A stretch of DNA of 64,000 bases from Henckelia pumila. Its lineage: Eukaryota; Streptophyta; Magnoliopsida; Lamiales; Gesneriaceae. Positions 47,781 through 58,483 of this stretch are shown piece by piece. The notes below the pieces were generated by a model. That model saw only the letters and a list, made by a program, of their open reading frames with translations, was not told where the DNA came from and searched no databases. Numbering within the stretch: position 1 is the first letter of the stretch; each line of letters begins with the position of its first letter. Made by a program: the position numbers and the translations under genes. The stretch spans positions 131,472,375-131,536,374 of the forward strand of contig NC_133121.1 in NCBI RefSeq assembly GCF_033568475.1, given 5' to 3'.

Positions 47781-49107
47781 TCTCTCATTTTTTTTTAAGA
47801 ATTTTAAGAGATAAGAGTATAATTGGTATTTATAAACAAAAGTTTATCTCTCCAGAGAGTTGAAAGTAAGTTTTATTTATGTAGAAATTTATAAATAAGT
47901 TATAAATTAGTTTAGGGAGTTATTGGCAATTAACCCATAATTTAACATATTGCCTCCTTGGTCGAATTGACAGAGACTTGCAATGTGGAATTGATTAATA
48001 AACTAAATCAACATGTTTTTTTAATGATCTAAAGTGGAGTTTAATATTGAAAATTTTTGTCGTTTTTCTTGGACAAAGTCTCTATGAATTTCTCGGCAGA
48101 TGACTAAGCAAAACTTACTCGAAGGTGTGCAAGACTTTTTGAGATCCACAAAGAATTGCATGTATCAAATTCCACATACCACAGTCGCGATCTCAGTGTT
48201 TATTTGTAGCAATTCAAATTCTTAAAATATATTATTATTACTAGCGTCTAATTTTTTAAACATTTCATCTGTCACGACGCATTGCTGCAAACAATTATTA
48301 GATTTGTTATTGAGTTTTTTTTTTTTGAAAAATGTTATTGGGTTTTTTAAAATTTTCTCAACAATTTTTTTAATTTGGAAGCCGCATAAAGTTGAAAACT
48401 TTTGGGGGTAAATATTCTGATAGAGGGTTTTAATTGTGATGAATAATAAGTCCAATTTCAATATTTAGCCCACTTTGCCTAAAAAGTTCGATCCACTAGA
48501 CACTCTTAAATATCTATAATTAGAAGGCTACCGCTACCTTCATTATTCAAGGTACACACTCTTCTTTTCAGAGATTATCATTACATTATTTGCTGACTTG
48601 AGTGTTGGAGTATTTACGCTAGACAACCTCGACGCCTCTAACATTTGTTTGTGACGTAGGTGACATTCCAAAAGGTTTTTTTTTTTACCGTTTTACAGGC
48701 TACTGACATCCATCAATGAGGTTGTAGTTACTGCCATATGCTTACGAGGTTGCAACTTAATTACTTTCCTACTCTTACGAAGTTCCAACTTACTGATTTA
48801 CGCTTACAAGATTCCAACTTATTGATCTACGCTTACAAGATTTCACTTACGAATCAGTTTAATTCAATTATATCTTTTGGCTACATCAAATTGAAATTAT
48901 ACTATTTGTACATTTGCAATTGAAATTATACGTTTTGTACATGTATTCAATAGAAATTTCAAAATTAGCCCTCAATAATAAATAATAAAAACGTTAGATG
49001 AAATAAGTAGTGGTAATTTCGTTTCCGCCTTCCATTAGATTTCCAACGATTGCTTCCATATTATATTTGTCATAGAACTAATAATCTCTCACAATTTTCA
49101 AGTGATA
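47781..49107. other. EPRV right end and intergenic sequence
   Basis: Up to about 47935 the sequence matches the spacer upstream of copy X polymerase; beyond that no viral homology is visible. From 48000 to 49107 I see no gene, only AT-rich DNA, poly-T runs and a degenerate ~30-bp tandem repeat at 48741-48850. Confidence 0.5.
48741..48850. repeat. Degenerate ~30-bp tandem repeat
   Basis: Units beginning CTTACGA/CTTACAAG at 48741, 48774, 48803 and 48832 with the shared core CCAACTTA. The small ORF over it (48738-48923) is a product of the repeat. Confidence 0.65.
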
Positions 49108-49115
49108 CATACACA

Positions 49116-49978
49116 TCGGGGTGGAATAGGGTCAGGATCCGTTCCGTAACCCTCCTATCCAACTTCCGTCCCGGGAATTTTTTTCGTCTCCCGATCCCGT
49201 ACCCGACTCATGCATGTCGGGACCCGAATATTTGAGATATCGAACATTCGGGATCCCGTCGGATAGGGAGAAAAAATCCCGAATTTTTTTTTCAAATTTA
49301 AGATTTCGTTATAAAAACAAAAAAATGTGATTATTTTATTAAAAAATTCTATTTAGAAACTTATATTTTAAATAAAAAATAAATATTCAACTTAAAACAT
49401 ATAATATTAAAATATTTCGGATATATTCTGGATAATGCTTCGAGGTTTTGGTAAAAAAATGAAATGCATCGGATAATTATTAATAAAATATTCGAATACA
49501 ATTAGTAAATAAATTTAGTTAAATATATAGTCAAATTGATCTCTTTTTATACATATTTGTTCTAATTAGATAATTATAATGAATTAATTAAATTATTAAA
49601 TTATTTTTTTTAAAAAAAATACACAATAATAAAATATTATTTTGTGATTTCACGATTCGATCGTTTCAACAATAAAAATTATTTCAATTAAATCCACAAT
49701 TAATTGTTATATGGGTTGAAACATAATAATATTTAACTTCATATATTAATAAAATTATTAATAAAATATATTATTATATTATTTTGGGACGTGTCGGGAA
49801 TCCCGTCGAAAATCCCGTCGGGATAAGGTTACTTTTCCGATCCTTCTTCCGATATTAATCGGGAAGGGAAAAATCCCGAAAATTCGGATCGAAAAAATTT
49901 CGGGAAGGAATTTTTTTGAGACGGAAATGAGATTCGATTCGGGAAGGATCGGGATTTCGGAAATTTTTTTCACTCCTA
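49116..49978. mobile_element. Non-autonomous hAT-like element (MITE), 863 bp
   Basis: Flanked by a perfect 8-bp duplication CATACACA (49108-49115 and 49979-49986). Ends TCGGGGTG and CACTCCTA form an imperfect hAT-type inverted repeat. Many ATCCCG/CGGGAT repeats near both ends and an AT-rich centre; no transposase. Confidence 0.8.
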
Positions 49979-50169
49979 CATACACACGTGACATGTGGAG
50001 AAACGTTATTTTAACAAATAATGTTATTATATAATATTTTATATTTTTTCATTCATCTCTCCTTATTATACTTACAATTACTTCATTTATGAAGTGTAAA
50101 TATTATAATAAGCAAGAAAAGTAAGCGTTAAATTATTAAATACACGGGATAGGTGCGAAAAAACCATTA

Positions 50170-50393
50170 GGTTGCGTTTGAATACGAAGATTTAGATTTG
50201 AGAGACATTTGAACGAAAGATATGAAATGAATTTATGTTGATATTACTTTAAAATTCACCACAGTGACTTTAAAAAAAAACAAGTCAAGGATTTAAAACA
50301 CCCATTGTCGAGTAAATTTACACAAACAAACCAACAGATTTGTTATTATAGATTTAAAATCCTTAACTTCAAATCTATTAATCCAAATGCAAC
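50170..50393. mobile_element. MITE-like inverted-repeat element, ~224 bp
   Basis: Starts GGTTGCGTTTGAATACG and ends CCAAATGCAAC, imperfect inverted repeats extending about 25 bp. Same family and length as 50904-51131. The flanking triplets (TTA and ATA) do not match perfectly. Confidence 0.55.
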
Positions 50394-50667
50394 ATAAAAT
50401 GGAACATAAGATTCCATTTGAAACCTTATGATGCATTTGGATTAAAGGATTTTAGTTGATTTGATTTTAAATCTATTGTATATATAACATCCTGATTCGA
50501 CTGTTGTTTGCATGGAACTACTACGAGTATTTTACAACGTGCTTATTATGTTCTCACTCATATTTACCTTATGAAACTTCTCAAAGTGTCACTCATCTCA
50601 AAATTGTCTTAAGTCAACTCATCCCAAAATTGTAGCACACTTAACTTCGAAGTTTTAGAGTTAAAGT

Positions 50668-50852
50668 ATATCTCTTGTAAGATGGTCTCACAGATCAATT
50701 TCTATGAGATGGGTTGATACAAATCATATAACATATCTGCAATGAAAAGTAGTACTATAGACATAACAAGTAATATTTTTTCAAGATTCATGTCGAATAA
50801 GAGACATGTCTCACAAAATTGACTTGTGAGATCGTCTCATATGAGATTTTGT
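50668..50852. mobile_element. MITE with GGTCTCACA-type inverted repeats, 185 bp
   Basis: Flanked by GTTAAAGT on both sides (50660-50667 and 50853-50860). The ends (ATATCTCTTGTAAGATGGTC... and the complement of ...GACGATCTCATATGAGATT) pair at about 19 of 25 positions. It resembles a very common asterid repeat built around TGTGAGACGGTCTCACA. Confidence 0.7.
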
Positions 50853-50903
50853 GTTAAAGTTATGAGCTTCTTGAAAGATTTATCGAGTCCAAACATAATA
50901 TTA

Positions 50904-51131
50904 GGTTGTGTTTGGATAAATGAATTTGATTTGAGAAAAGATTTGAAGCATAAATTTGAAATGACATCTATTTTAGGGATATTTCAAATCCATCATAATT
51001 ATATTTATATTTACATGAAGTGAGAATGGATGAATTTGAAATCCATGAAACACACGTTCATCCAAACAATCTATATTTAATATCCATAAGTTTGAAATCT
51101 ATAAGTTTAAATCATTCCATCTAAACAAGGT
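50904..51131. mobile_element. Tourist-like MITE, ~228 bp
   Basis: TTA on both sides (50901-50903 and 51132-51134); ends GGTTGTGTTTGGATAAATG and the complement ACCTTGTTTAGATGGAATG. A 3-bp TTA duplication and this end sequence suggest a PIF/Harbinger-derived element. Confidence 0.6.
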
Positions 51132-51498
51132 TTAGTAAAAATTTTATTATACTATATAAGAAGATACACTTGCAAAGTTGCAATATATGTGTAGCTTTTA
51201 TGTTGTGGGATCCAAATCAATTCCTCCAATCCAATTTCCAAATCGAACGGATAAGGTGATTTCTTTTTATTATATTATATATAATATTACAATACTAATT
51301 TTTTTTAGAGGATTACATGTTAGTTTACAAAATATATTTGAGATTATAACAATTTCTTAAATGTAATTTTGAAAAAAAAATTCTAAATAAAATATAATTT
51401 GTAATTTTAAATAAATTATTTTATAATTTCAAGTATATTTTATAACCAAATTTGTAATCTTAAATGTACACGTAGCATCTACGCAAGAAACTAAATAG

Positions 51499-51506
51499 TA
51501 TAAATA
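51499..51506 (+). promoter_or_regulatory. TATA box of the RING gene
   Basis: TATAAATA, placing transcription start near 51530-51540, about 270 bp before the start codon including a 142-bp leader intron. Confidence 0.6.
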
Positions 51507-51617
51507 CGATTTCCATTAAAAAAACAGTATCGGTTACCGCCTCCCTCACAATTTCTCTTGAAAAGAAATTTTATCGAAACTCTACAATTTCATCAGTCAC
51601 CAAACGGCCAGGAAATC

Positions 51618-51759
51618 GTAAGTGGTTCTGTTCTTTTTCATCGTCGTTTTGATTTCCTTTGTTTGATTTCTGGGCTTATAAACCCTGATCTTGTTGATTT
51701 AATTACCGTTCAATTTCGATTATTGGTTGTTTTTGATTTTTTTTTGCCAATTAAAGCAG
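51618..51759 (+). other. 5'UTR intron of the RING gene
   Basis: Donor GTAAGT at 51618 and acceptor GCAG ending 51759, with a T-rich tract before the acceptor. The intron is much more T-rich than its flanks. Leader introns often raise expression of plant genes. Predicted from sequence only. Confidence 0.6.
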
Positions 51760-51804
51760 GATTCTTGGTAGGAAACTCAAGGATTTACTATCGATAACAA
51801 ATCG

Positions 51805-52458
51805 ATGATACGCGAAGATTTCATGGATCTTGATCTGAACCAACGGTCGCCGGAATCACCATTGCGCTCCGGGTCGTCGTTAAATCAACCGGAATCTTGT
51901 AATAGCGAGATAGGCGATAGAATTCGTTTTCTGGAGGCCGTTACCGGCGCGGCCATTCAACGGCGCCGGCATGAGCAGCAACAAAGCGATCAAGAAATGG
52001 CTGAGAGGGTTAAATGTTGGAAAAGCGATAGTTCCCATTTGGTGGCCAAGGCGTTGGAGATGGATGACGGCTGGGCGAACAACGTTGTCGGGTCCGAGGA
52101 GGAAGGGTGTTTCTATGCTTGCAACATATGCTCGGAAACGGCGAGGAGTCCCGTGGTGACTTGCTGCGGGCACCTGTTTTGCTGGGCTTGCTTTTACCAT
52201 ATGAATTACGTGGATTCGACGTCTAAGGAGTGCCCCGTCTGCGAGGGAGAGGTGTCGGACAGGGCGGTGATCCCCGTGTATGGGAACGGGGATGAGGATT
52301 TTGCGTGCGTGATTGAATCCGGTGTGAGGACACCGCCGAGGCCCAAAGCCAAGAGAGTTGAGAGTGTTCGGCAGCGGCGGCGTGGTGGTTTGGATGACGT
52401 TCCTGTCGCGGAGGCGTTGCGGCGGATCAGGATTGGTATTGGTTCGATGGTGGAGTGA
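51805..52458 (+). CDS. RING-HC E3 ubiquitin ligase, RMA-like
   Basis: 217 residues in a single coding exon. The RING finger lies at residues 106-146: C106, C109, C121, H123, C126, C129, C143, C146 (C3HC4). CGHLFCWACF and the following VIPVYGNGD closely resemble RMA/RNF185-type RING ligases, which pass ubiquitin from an E2 to membrane or ER client proteins. Unlike RMA1-3 there is no C-terminal membrane anchor; the tail is basic (RQRRR) and ends RIRIGIGSMVE, so it may be soluble or one of the related non-anchored plant RING proteins. The N-terminus has MDLDLNQ, an EAR-like DLN motif. A second in-frame ATG at 51823 (better context, G at +4) may be the true start. GC content rises sharply against the flanks, as expected of a host gene. 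Confidence 0.88.
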   Translation: MIREDFMDLDLNQRSPESPLRSGSSLNQPESCNSEIGDRIRFLEAVTGAAIQRRRHEQQQSDQEMAERVKCWKSDSSHLVAKALEMDDGWANNVVGSEEEGCFYACNICSETARSPVVTCCGHLFCWACFYHMNYVDSTSKECPVCEGEVSDRAVIPVYGNGDEDFACVIESGVRTPPRPKAKRVESVRQRRRGGLDDVPVAEALRRIRIGIGSMVE

Positions 52459-52817
52459 GTTTGGGCTCTCTCTATGTCTTCCTTTCTTCCATTTTCATGT
52501 AATGAATGTTGTTTTAGGATTAGAAAATGGTCGAAACAGATTAAGTGGAGGATCATGCTCTTGTTTATGCTAACCACACCTCCTTGATACTCTCATTTGT
52601 AGTCTAACTAATGGTTGATAATTATTATCAAGAATCGTCTCATAAGTATATCTAGTTTATTTGTCGGATTGCCTTTCTTATCTTCTTTTGTCCAACTGCA
52701 GAAGACGCGTTATTATTCATAGAATTCGATTCAACAAGGTTTCATAACTAAAGATGCTGAATCTGGTGGTCAGTGAGAACATATCTTTAAGGTGGTGCTT
52801 AAATCATGTCTCTAATT
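52459..52817 (+). other. 3' flank of the RING gene
   Basis: Likely 3'UTR and short downstream region, T-rich, no canonical AATAAA seen. Ends at the target duplication of copia D only ~360 bp after the stop codon, so the element sits in or next to the RING transcript end. Confidence 0.5.
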
Positions 52818-52822
52818 ATTAA
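52818..52822. other. Target-site duplication of copia D (left)
   Basis: ATTAA, matched at 58484-58488. Confidence 0.9.
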
Positions 52823-53387
52823 TGTTAGGTATCCACTGTTAACCTCTTTTCATCCATTGTCTTCTTTACTTCTTTTGTTCCCCTAACCTGCAATAAAAAA
52901 AAGGAAACAACAGCAGCAAACAGGGGAAAGAAAAGAACAGAAAGTAAACAAGGAACGAACATAAAAATAAATGGGAAGCAGCGAGCCTCGGGCTCAGATA
53001 ACTAGAACCGTCTCTCCAATAAACCAGCAAGCCAAGGCAAGGCACACAAGGATTTCCCACGCCCCTGTTCACGCTTGAACAGCCTACACAGAGGAGAACA
53101 TCCAACGACACCAAAGAGGAACGAAAGAGAGACTCACACAGAGCAACACAAGGCTCAAGGAGAAAACGAAGGACACAAGGTCAACTGAGAGGAAGATGGA
53201 ACGCTCACGAAGAGAGCCAAGAACACACTAGTTCTTTCCGCGGCTACGCTCAAGCTCTCCCTCAATCGATCTCACTCTCTCTCCAATCTCAATCTGCCGA
53301 TAAGGAATAGGGATGGGGAAAAGGCTTTATACAAAAGGCCTTATAAATAGGCTGGGAAATTAGAGTTAGTTGGGCCAAAGCCCAACA
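52823..53387 (-). repeat. Copia D 3' LTR
   Basis: 565 bp, ends TGTTAGGTAT and AAGCCCAACA on the plus strand. The adjoining minus-strand AAAAGGTGGAGATT (53388-53401) is the polypurine tract. About ten substitutions and small indels against the right LTR by eye. The ORF 52866-53114 is repeated in the other LTR and is not a gene. Confidence 0.92.
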
Positions 53388-53481
53388 AATCTCCACCTTT
53401 TGGCCCAACGCCGGTTCACTGGTTTTGGAGAGTCACCTACAGTTATCATCATTGCCCCACAACAAAAGCACAAAGTCAGTA

Positions 53482-54882
53482 TCAGTCGAAAGTATCAAAG
53501 TTTAAAATTTTCAAACACGATCTAAACTTTTCAACAGATAAACACTTAGTTCCCATATCAGCTGGATTAAATTCAGAAGGAATCTTTTCAAGATAGACAA
53601 TACCTTTAGCAACCACATCACGAATGTAGTGGAATCTAACATCAATATGTTTAGTTCTATCATGAAAAACAGGATTCTTACACAGTTGGATGCCAGATTG
53701 ACTATCAGAAAATACAACAACATCACCTTCAAGAAAACCAATTTCAGAAATGAGTCCTTTCAACCAAATAGCTTCTTTTAACACTTCAGTTACAGCTACA
53801 TACTCATATTCGGTGGTTGAAAGGGCAACAATGTGTTGTAATTGAGATTTCCAGCTAATACAAGCACCACACAATGTAAACACATAAGAAGTTGTAGATT
53901 TTCTATTGTCCCTATCATTGGCATAGTTAGAATCCACATATCCAACCAATTTAACACCAGTTTCAGATCTGAAAAATTTTAAACCATGATTCACAGAGCC
54001 ATTCAAATATATCAACAGAAATTTGAGAGCTTCCCAATGGTAAACTCCGGGATTAGACATATAACGACTCAAGCAACTTACAGAATATGCAATATCAGGC
54101 CTTGTGCTAACCATTAAATACATGACAGAACCAATAGCATTAGAATAAGGCACATTCTTCATGCATTTAACATCATATTCAGTTTTAGGAGCTTGCTCTT
54201 TACTTAGAACGAAATGACCAGCAAGGGGCACATTGACAGGTTTGGCATTTGACATGGAAAATGTACTCAAAACTTTCTTAACATAAGTATCCTGATTCAA
54301 TAAAATGATAGACCGCTTTCTATCCGTATAAATATTCATGCCAAGAATCCGTTTAGCATCTCCTAGGAATTTCATATTAAATTTAGCACTTAAGCAATTT
54401 TTGACATGCTCAACAGTTTTCACACAAGAACTAATCACTAGCATATCATCCACATAGATAAGCAAGAAAACTGAAACTTTAGCATTTTGTTTGAAATACA
54501 AGCAATGGTCATAATTACTTCTAGTAAAACCCAAAGAGAGCATGAATTCATCAAACTTTTTATTTCATTGCCTAGGAGATTGTTTCAGGCCATACAAAGA
54601 TTTTTTGAGCAAACAAACATGATCAGGATACTTAGAGTTCACAAAGCCTTCAGGTTGCCTCATAAAAATTTTCTCATTTAGTTCACCATGTAAAAAAGCA
54701 GTTTTAACATCTAACTGTTTCAACTCCCAATCAAACTGAGCAACAAGAGCAAGCATAATTCTAACAGTAGTAAATTTCACAACAGGAGCAAATATTTCGG
54801 TATAGTATATCCCTTCTTTTTGAGTAAAACCCTTAGCTACTAACCTAGCTTTAAATCTAACAGATTCACCCTCATTCTTGAC
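53482..54882 (-). pseudogene. Copia D reverse transcriptase and RNase H
   Basis: One frame with FKARLVAKGF, LDVKTAFLHG, catalytic LLIYVDDMLV, STRPDIAYSVSCLSRYM, and RNase H with VGYVDSNYANDRDNRKSTTSY and SDSQSGIQLCKNP, ending FDTFD-stop at 53482. A Trp codon is TGA near 54567, and a TAG lies near 54881, so RT is split into 54565-54780 and 53482-54543. Tork/TNT-like copia. Confidence 0.88.
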
Positions 54883-56687
54883 CTAAAACAACCACTTACA
54901 GTCCACAACAGAACAATTTTCAGGTTTAGGCACAAGAATCCAAGTATTGTTAACATGCAAAGAGTTAATTTCTTCTTTTATCGCATTTAACCATTTCCCA
55001 GAATTTTCAGATTTTAAAGCTTCGTCATACGACTTAGGTTCAACATTATCAATAGATTCAAATACACTGAATGCATAAGAAGTCATGTGAAAGTTATCAA
55101 AGTGTTGTGGAGGCCTAATATTCCTTCTAGATCTATTTCTAGCTAATTGATAATCATTCAAGTCATTTTCATGCACATTTTCACTAGTTTCCTCATGCAT
55201 ATCAGAATCATCATTAGCATTATCAGACAGATTATCAGACACTTCATCCACAACAGGCACATTCTGCACATTTTCAGAAACAAGACTTGGACCAGGCAAA
55301 TGCTCCACCTTGTTTGGAGCAGTGGCAGCTTGGGGAATGGGTAAGGGAGTAGATAAACATGGAAAATCAGATTCATTAAAAACAACATCCCTACTGATTA
55401 ACACTTTAAAACCAGCTTGATCCCTTACCCACAATCTATAACCCTTAACCCCATCAGGATAGCCAAGAAAAACATATTTTACTGATCTAGGTTCAAGTTT
55501 ATCTTGTTTCTGATGCACAAAAGCAGAACAACCAAAAACTTTCAAGTTTGACAAATCTGTTTGCGTACCAGACCATACAAATTCTGGACACTTACCATTC
55601 AAAGGCACATAAGGGGATCTATTTATCAAATAAGCTGCTGTACAAACAGCTTCACCCCAGAACTTTTTTGAAAGTCCAGAACATGCAAGCATACACCTCA
55701 CCCTTTCAAGTAAAGTTCTATTCATACGTTCAGCAACACCATTTTGCTGAGGCGTATAAGGGACAGTCTTGTGTCTTTGAATACCAGATTCAGCACACAG
55801 GTTGTCAAACAATTTGTTACAAAATTCAAGACCATTATCGGTTCTTAGAATTTTAATTTTCTTACCAGTTTGATTTTCAATCAAGTTTTTTCAGTTTTTA
55901 AACTTCTCAAACACATCAGATTTGTTTTTCAATAAAAACACCCAAACTTTCCTTGAAAAATCATCAATCACAGATAAGAAATATTGATTTCCACCATGCG
56001 TGGTTACACTAGCAGGACCCCAAACATCAGCATGCAAATACTCAAGAATTTCAAAAGTGACATATTGTTTAGGACTTGGAAAATGTGGAAACTTGACTCT
56101 TGATTGTTTCCCAAGAACACATGCATCACAAAATGACACACAAGACAAATTTTCAGTACCAAAGTAACCATCTTTATGCAATATTTCTAAACCTTTAGAA
56201 ATCATGTGACCCAGTCTTTTGTGCCACAAATTAGTTTTATCACTCAAGACAGCATTCACAATGTTTTGCATACAAGATTCAGGTTCAGCATGGCAAACAT
56301 ACAAGTTTCTCAATTTTTCAGCTTTGAAAATCACCAAAGAGCCTTTCAAAATTTTCATAACCCCATTACCCCATCTACCCTGTAGACCGTCATCTTCCAA
56401 AGATGCAAAGGAAATCAAATTATGACATAAATCAGGAACATGCCTAACATTTTTCAAAGTCAGCACATAACCTGAATCAAATTTCAAGCATACATCACCA
56501 AGACCAACAACTTGGCACATCTTTTCATTAGCCATAGAAACAGACCCATGCTTCACTTATTTATAATTAGAAAACTGATTTTTGAATGGAGACATGTGAA
56601 AAGTGCACGCAGAATCTACAAGCCATTCATTTTCACACAAAGCACTTGAATGCACAGAATTCACAGTAAGCACATCACATACTTCAG
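54883..56687 (-). pseudogene. Copia D protease and integrase
   Basis: Protease motif WLVDSACTFHMS, pre-integrase zinc region (LWHKRLGH ... CDACVLGKQ), integrase core (HADVWGPA, LRTDNGLEF, TPQQNGVAERMNRTL) and the acidic linker before RT. Stops: TAA before VKHGSVSM (near 56557) and TGA at a Trp codon near 55890, separating ORFs 55891-56556 and 54883-55884. The frame itself is continuous. Confidence 0.85.
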
Positions 56688-57542
56688 TCACCATAAAAAC
56701 ATCACCCATTTTTCACTAGAAGAAGCCATATTAGCAATATCATCATGCTGATTTTTGTAATTCTGGTTTTGTTTTTGTTTAGGCCTTGAACAATCTTTAA
56801 TGTAATGACCTGTTTCACCACAATTAAAATATTTTCTGTTTTTAGGCCTCGACTGAGATCTTTGCTTACTCTTACCTCTGTTTTTGGCATATGATTGATT
56901 TTGGTTGTTTGAATGTCTTTGAAAACGAGTTTTAGACCTTCCTCTAACAAACATAGCCTCACCAGAATTATTACCACCCCTATTGGTTTTCAAATCAATC
57001 TCTTTGCTTTTCAGACCATTCACAACAGTTTCTAATGTTATATTGTCTCTACCATACTTAATAGCAGATTTAACATCACTGTAAGAATCAGGAATAGCAT
57101 TCAAGAGAACAATAGGTGTGTAATCATCAATGTGTTTATCTCCTGTTTGCTTAATATCTTGAATTAGTTTGGTAAACATATCAATATTTTCATCAATGTC
57201 CTTGTTCAAATCGAGTTTGAAACGGAAAAATTTTTCAAGTAAAAACAATTTACTCGGCAGGGAAGTATCCGTATAGAGCTCTTCTAATTTTTCCCAAAGT
57301 TCTTTGGCCGATTTCAGTTTACCCACTTTTCTTAGCACAGAATCAGATAAATTCAAGATAATAGAGGAGTAAGCAAATTCATCCATTTCAGCTTTTTTCT
57401 CAGCCGTTTCGGCAGCAGGATACGACAAATCTATTGCTTTGAAAACTTTTTGTTGTATTAAAATTCCTTTCATTTTCTGCTGCCAAATTGAGAAATCAGT
57501 ATTCCCATTAAAAGGTTCAAGATTAAAACCAGTGAACGACAT
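56688..57542 (-). pseudogene. Copia D gag
   Basis: 284 codons from ATG 57542. UBN2-type Gag core (FSIWQQKMKGILIQQKV, LKSAKELWEKLEELY), a basic segment, and a zinc knuckle in which the first Cys is replaced by Tyr (KYFNCGETGHYIKDC), which should abolish zinc binding. A 1-nt shift near 56705-56715 puts the protease in another frame, so Gag ends early at WVMFLW. Confidence 0.85.
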
Positions 57543-57901
57543 CTCACAGAAAAGGCAGTAAACAACACAAATTTCAGATTACAGCAAACACAGCGGAAGC
57601 AACAAGTAAGCAAGAAATTCCTAGGTTTCTACCAGCACGTAATCCCAGAACCTAAACCGCGGCCAGCGGCTACTACAAATGCGATAAAAGAGGTTCAAGA
57701 CAATTTATCAGAGCAAAATTCTAAGTAAGAGTTTCAATCCCACGAACCAGTAAAACTAACGAGACGACTCAAAGTCGCGGCTGACCAGCAAGCTCACGGC
57801 AAGACGGAACAAGGGCTGTCCAGCGACGACGATGGCTGCTGTCCCGGCACCGGCGAGGCTGCAGTCCCGACGAGCAAAAATCAGCGACTCGACCACAGTG
57901 T

Positions 57902-57912
57902 CTCTGATACCA
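57902..57912 (-). other. Primer-binding site of copia D (tRNA-iMet type)
   Basis: Minus strand TGGTATCAGAG, immediately next to the right LTR. Confidence 0.85.
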
Positions 57913-57913
57913 C

Positions 57914-58483
57914 TGTTAGGTATCCACTGTTAACCTCTTTTCGTCCATTGTCTTCTTTACTTCTTTTGTTCCCCTAACCTGCAATAAAAAAAAAAAAAGG
58001 AAACAACAGCAGCAAACAGGGAAAAGAAAAGAACAGAAAGTAAACAAGGAACAAACATAAAAATAAATGGGAAGCAGCGAGCCTCGGGCTCAGATAACTA
58101 GAACCGTCTCTCCAATAAACCAGCAAGCCAAGGCAAGGCACACAAGGATTTCCCACGCCCCTGTTCACGCTTGAACAGCCTACACAGAGGAGAACATCCA
58201 ACGACACCAAGGAGGAACGAGAGAGAGACTCACACAGAGCAACACAAGGCTCAAGGAGAAAACGAAGGACACAAGGTCACCTGAGAGGAAGATGGAACGC
58301 TCACGAAGAGAGCCAAGAACACACTAGTTCTTTCTGCGGCTACGCTCAAGCTCTCTCTCAATCGATCTCACTCTCTCTCCAATCTCAATCTGCCGATAAG
58401 GAATAGGGATGGGGAAAAGGCTTTATACAAAAGGCCTTATAAATGGGCTGGAAAATTAGAGTTAGTTGGGCCAAAGCCCAACA
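57914..58483 (-). repeat. Copia D 5' LTR
   Basis: 570 bp, same ends as the 3' LTR and followed by the ATTAA duplication at 58484-58488. It carries a longer A-run (near 57985) than the 3' LTR. The whole element spans 52823-58483 (5661 bp). Confidence 0.92.

Larger units (their letters stand above)
49987..51498. other. Intergenic region upstream of the RING gene, rich in MITEs
   Basis: No gene. It contains three small inverted-repeat elements listed separately (50170-50393, 50668-50852, 50904-51131) and AT-rich sequence. The small ORFs 50826-51023 and 51178-51360 are not credible. Confidence 0.6.

Noticed and set aside
49779..49994. 71-residue minus-strand ORF in the hAT-like MITE
   Set aside because: Consists of the CGGGAT-type subterminal repeats; no transposase motif.
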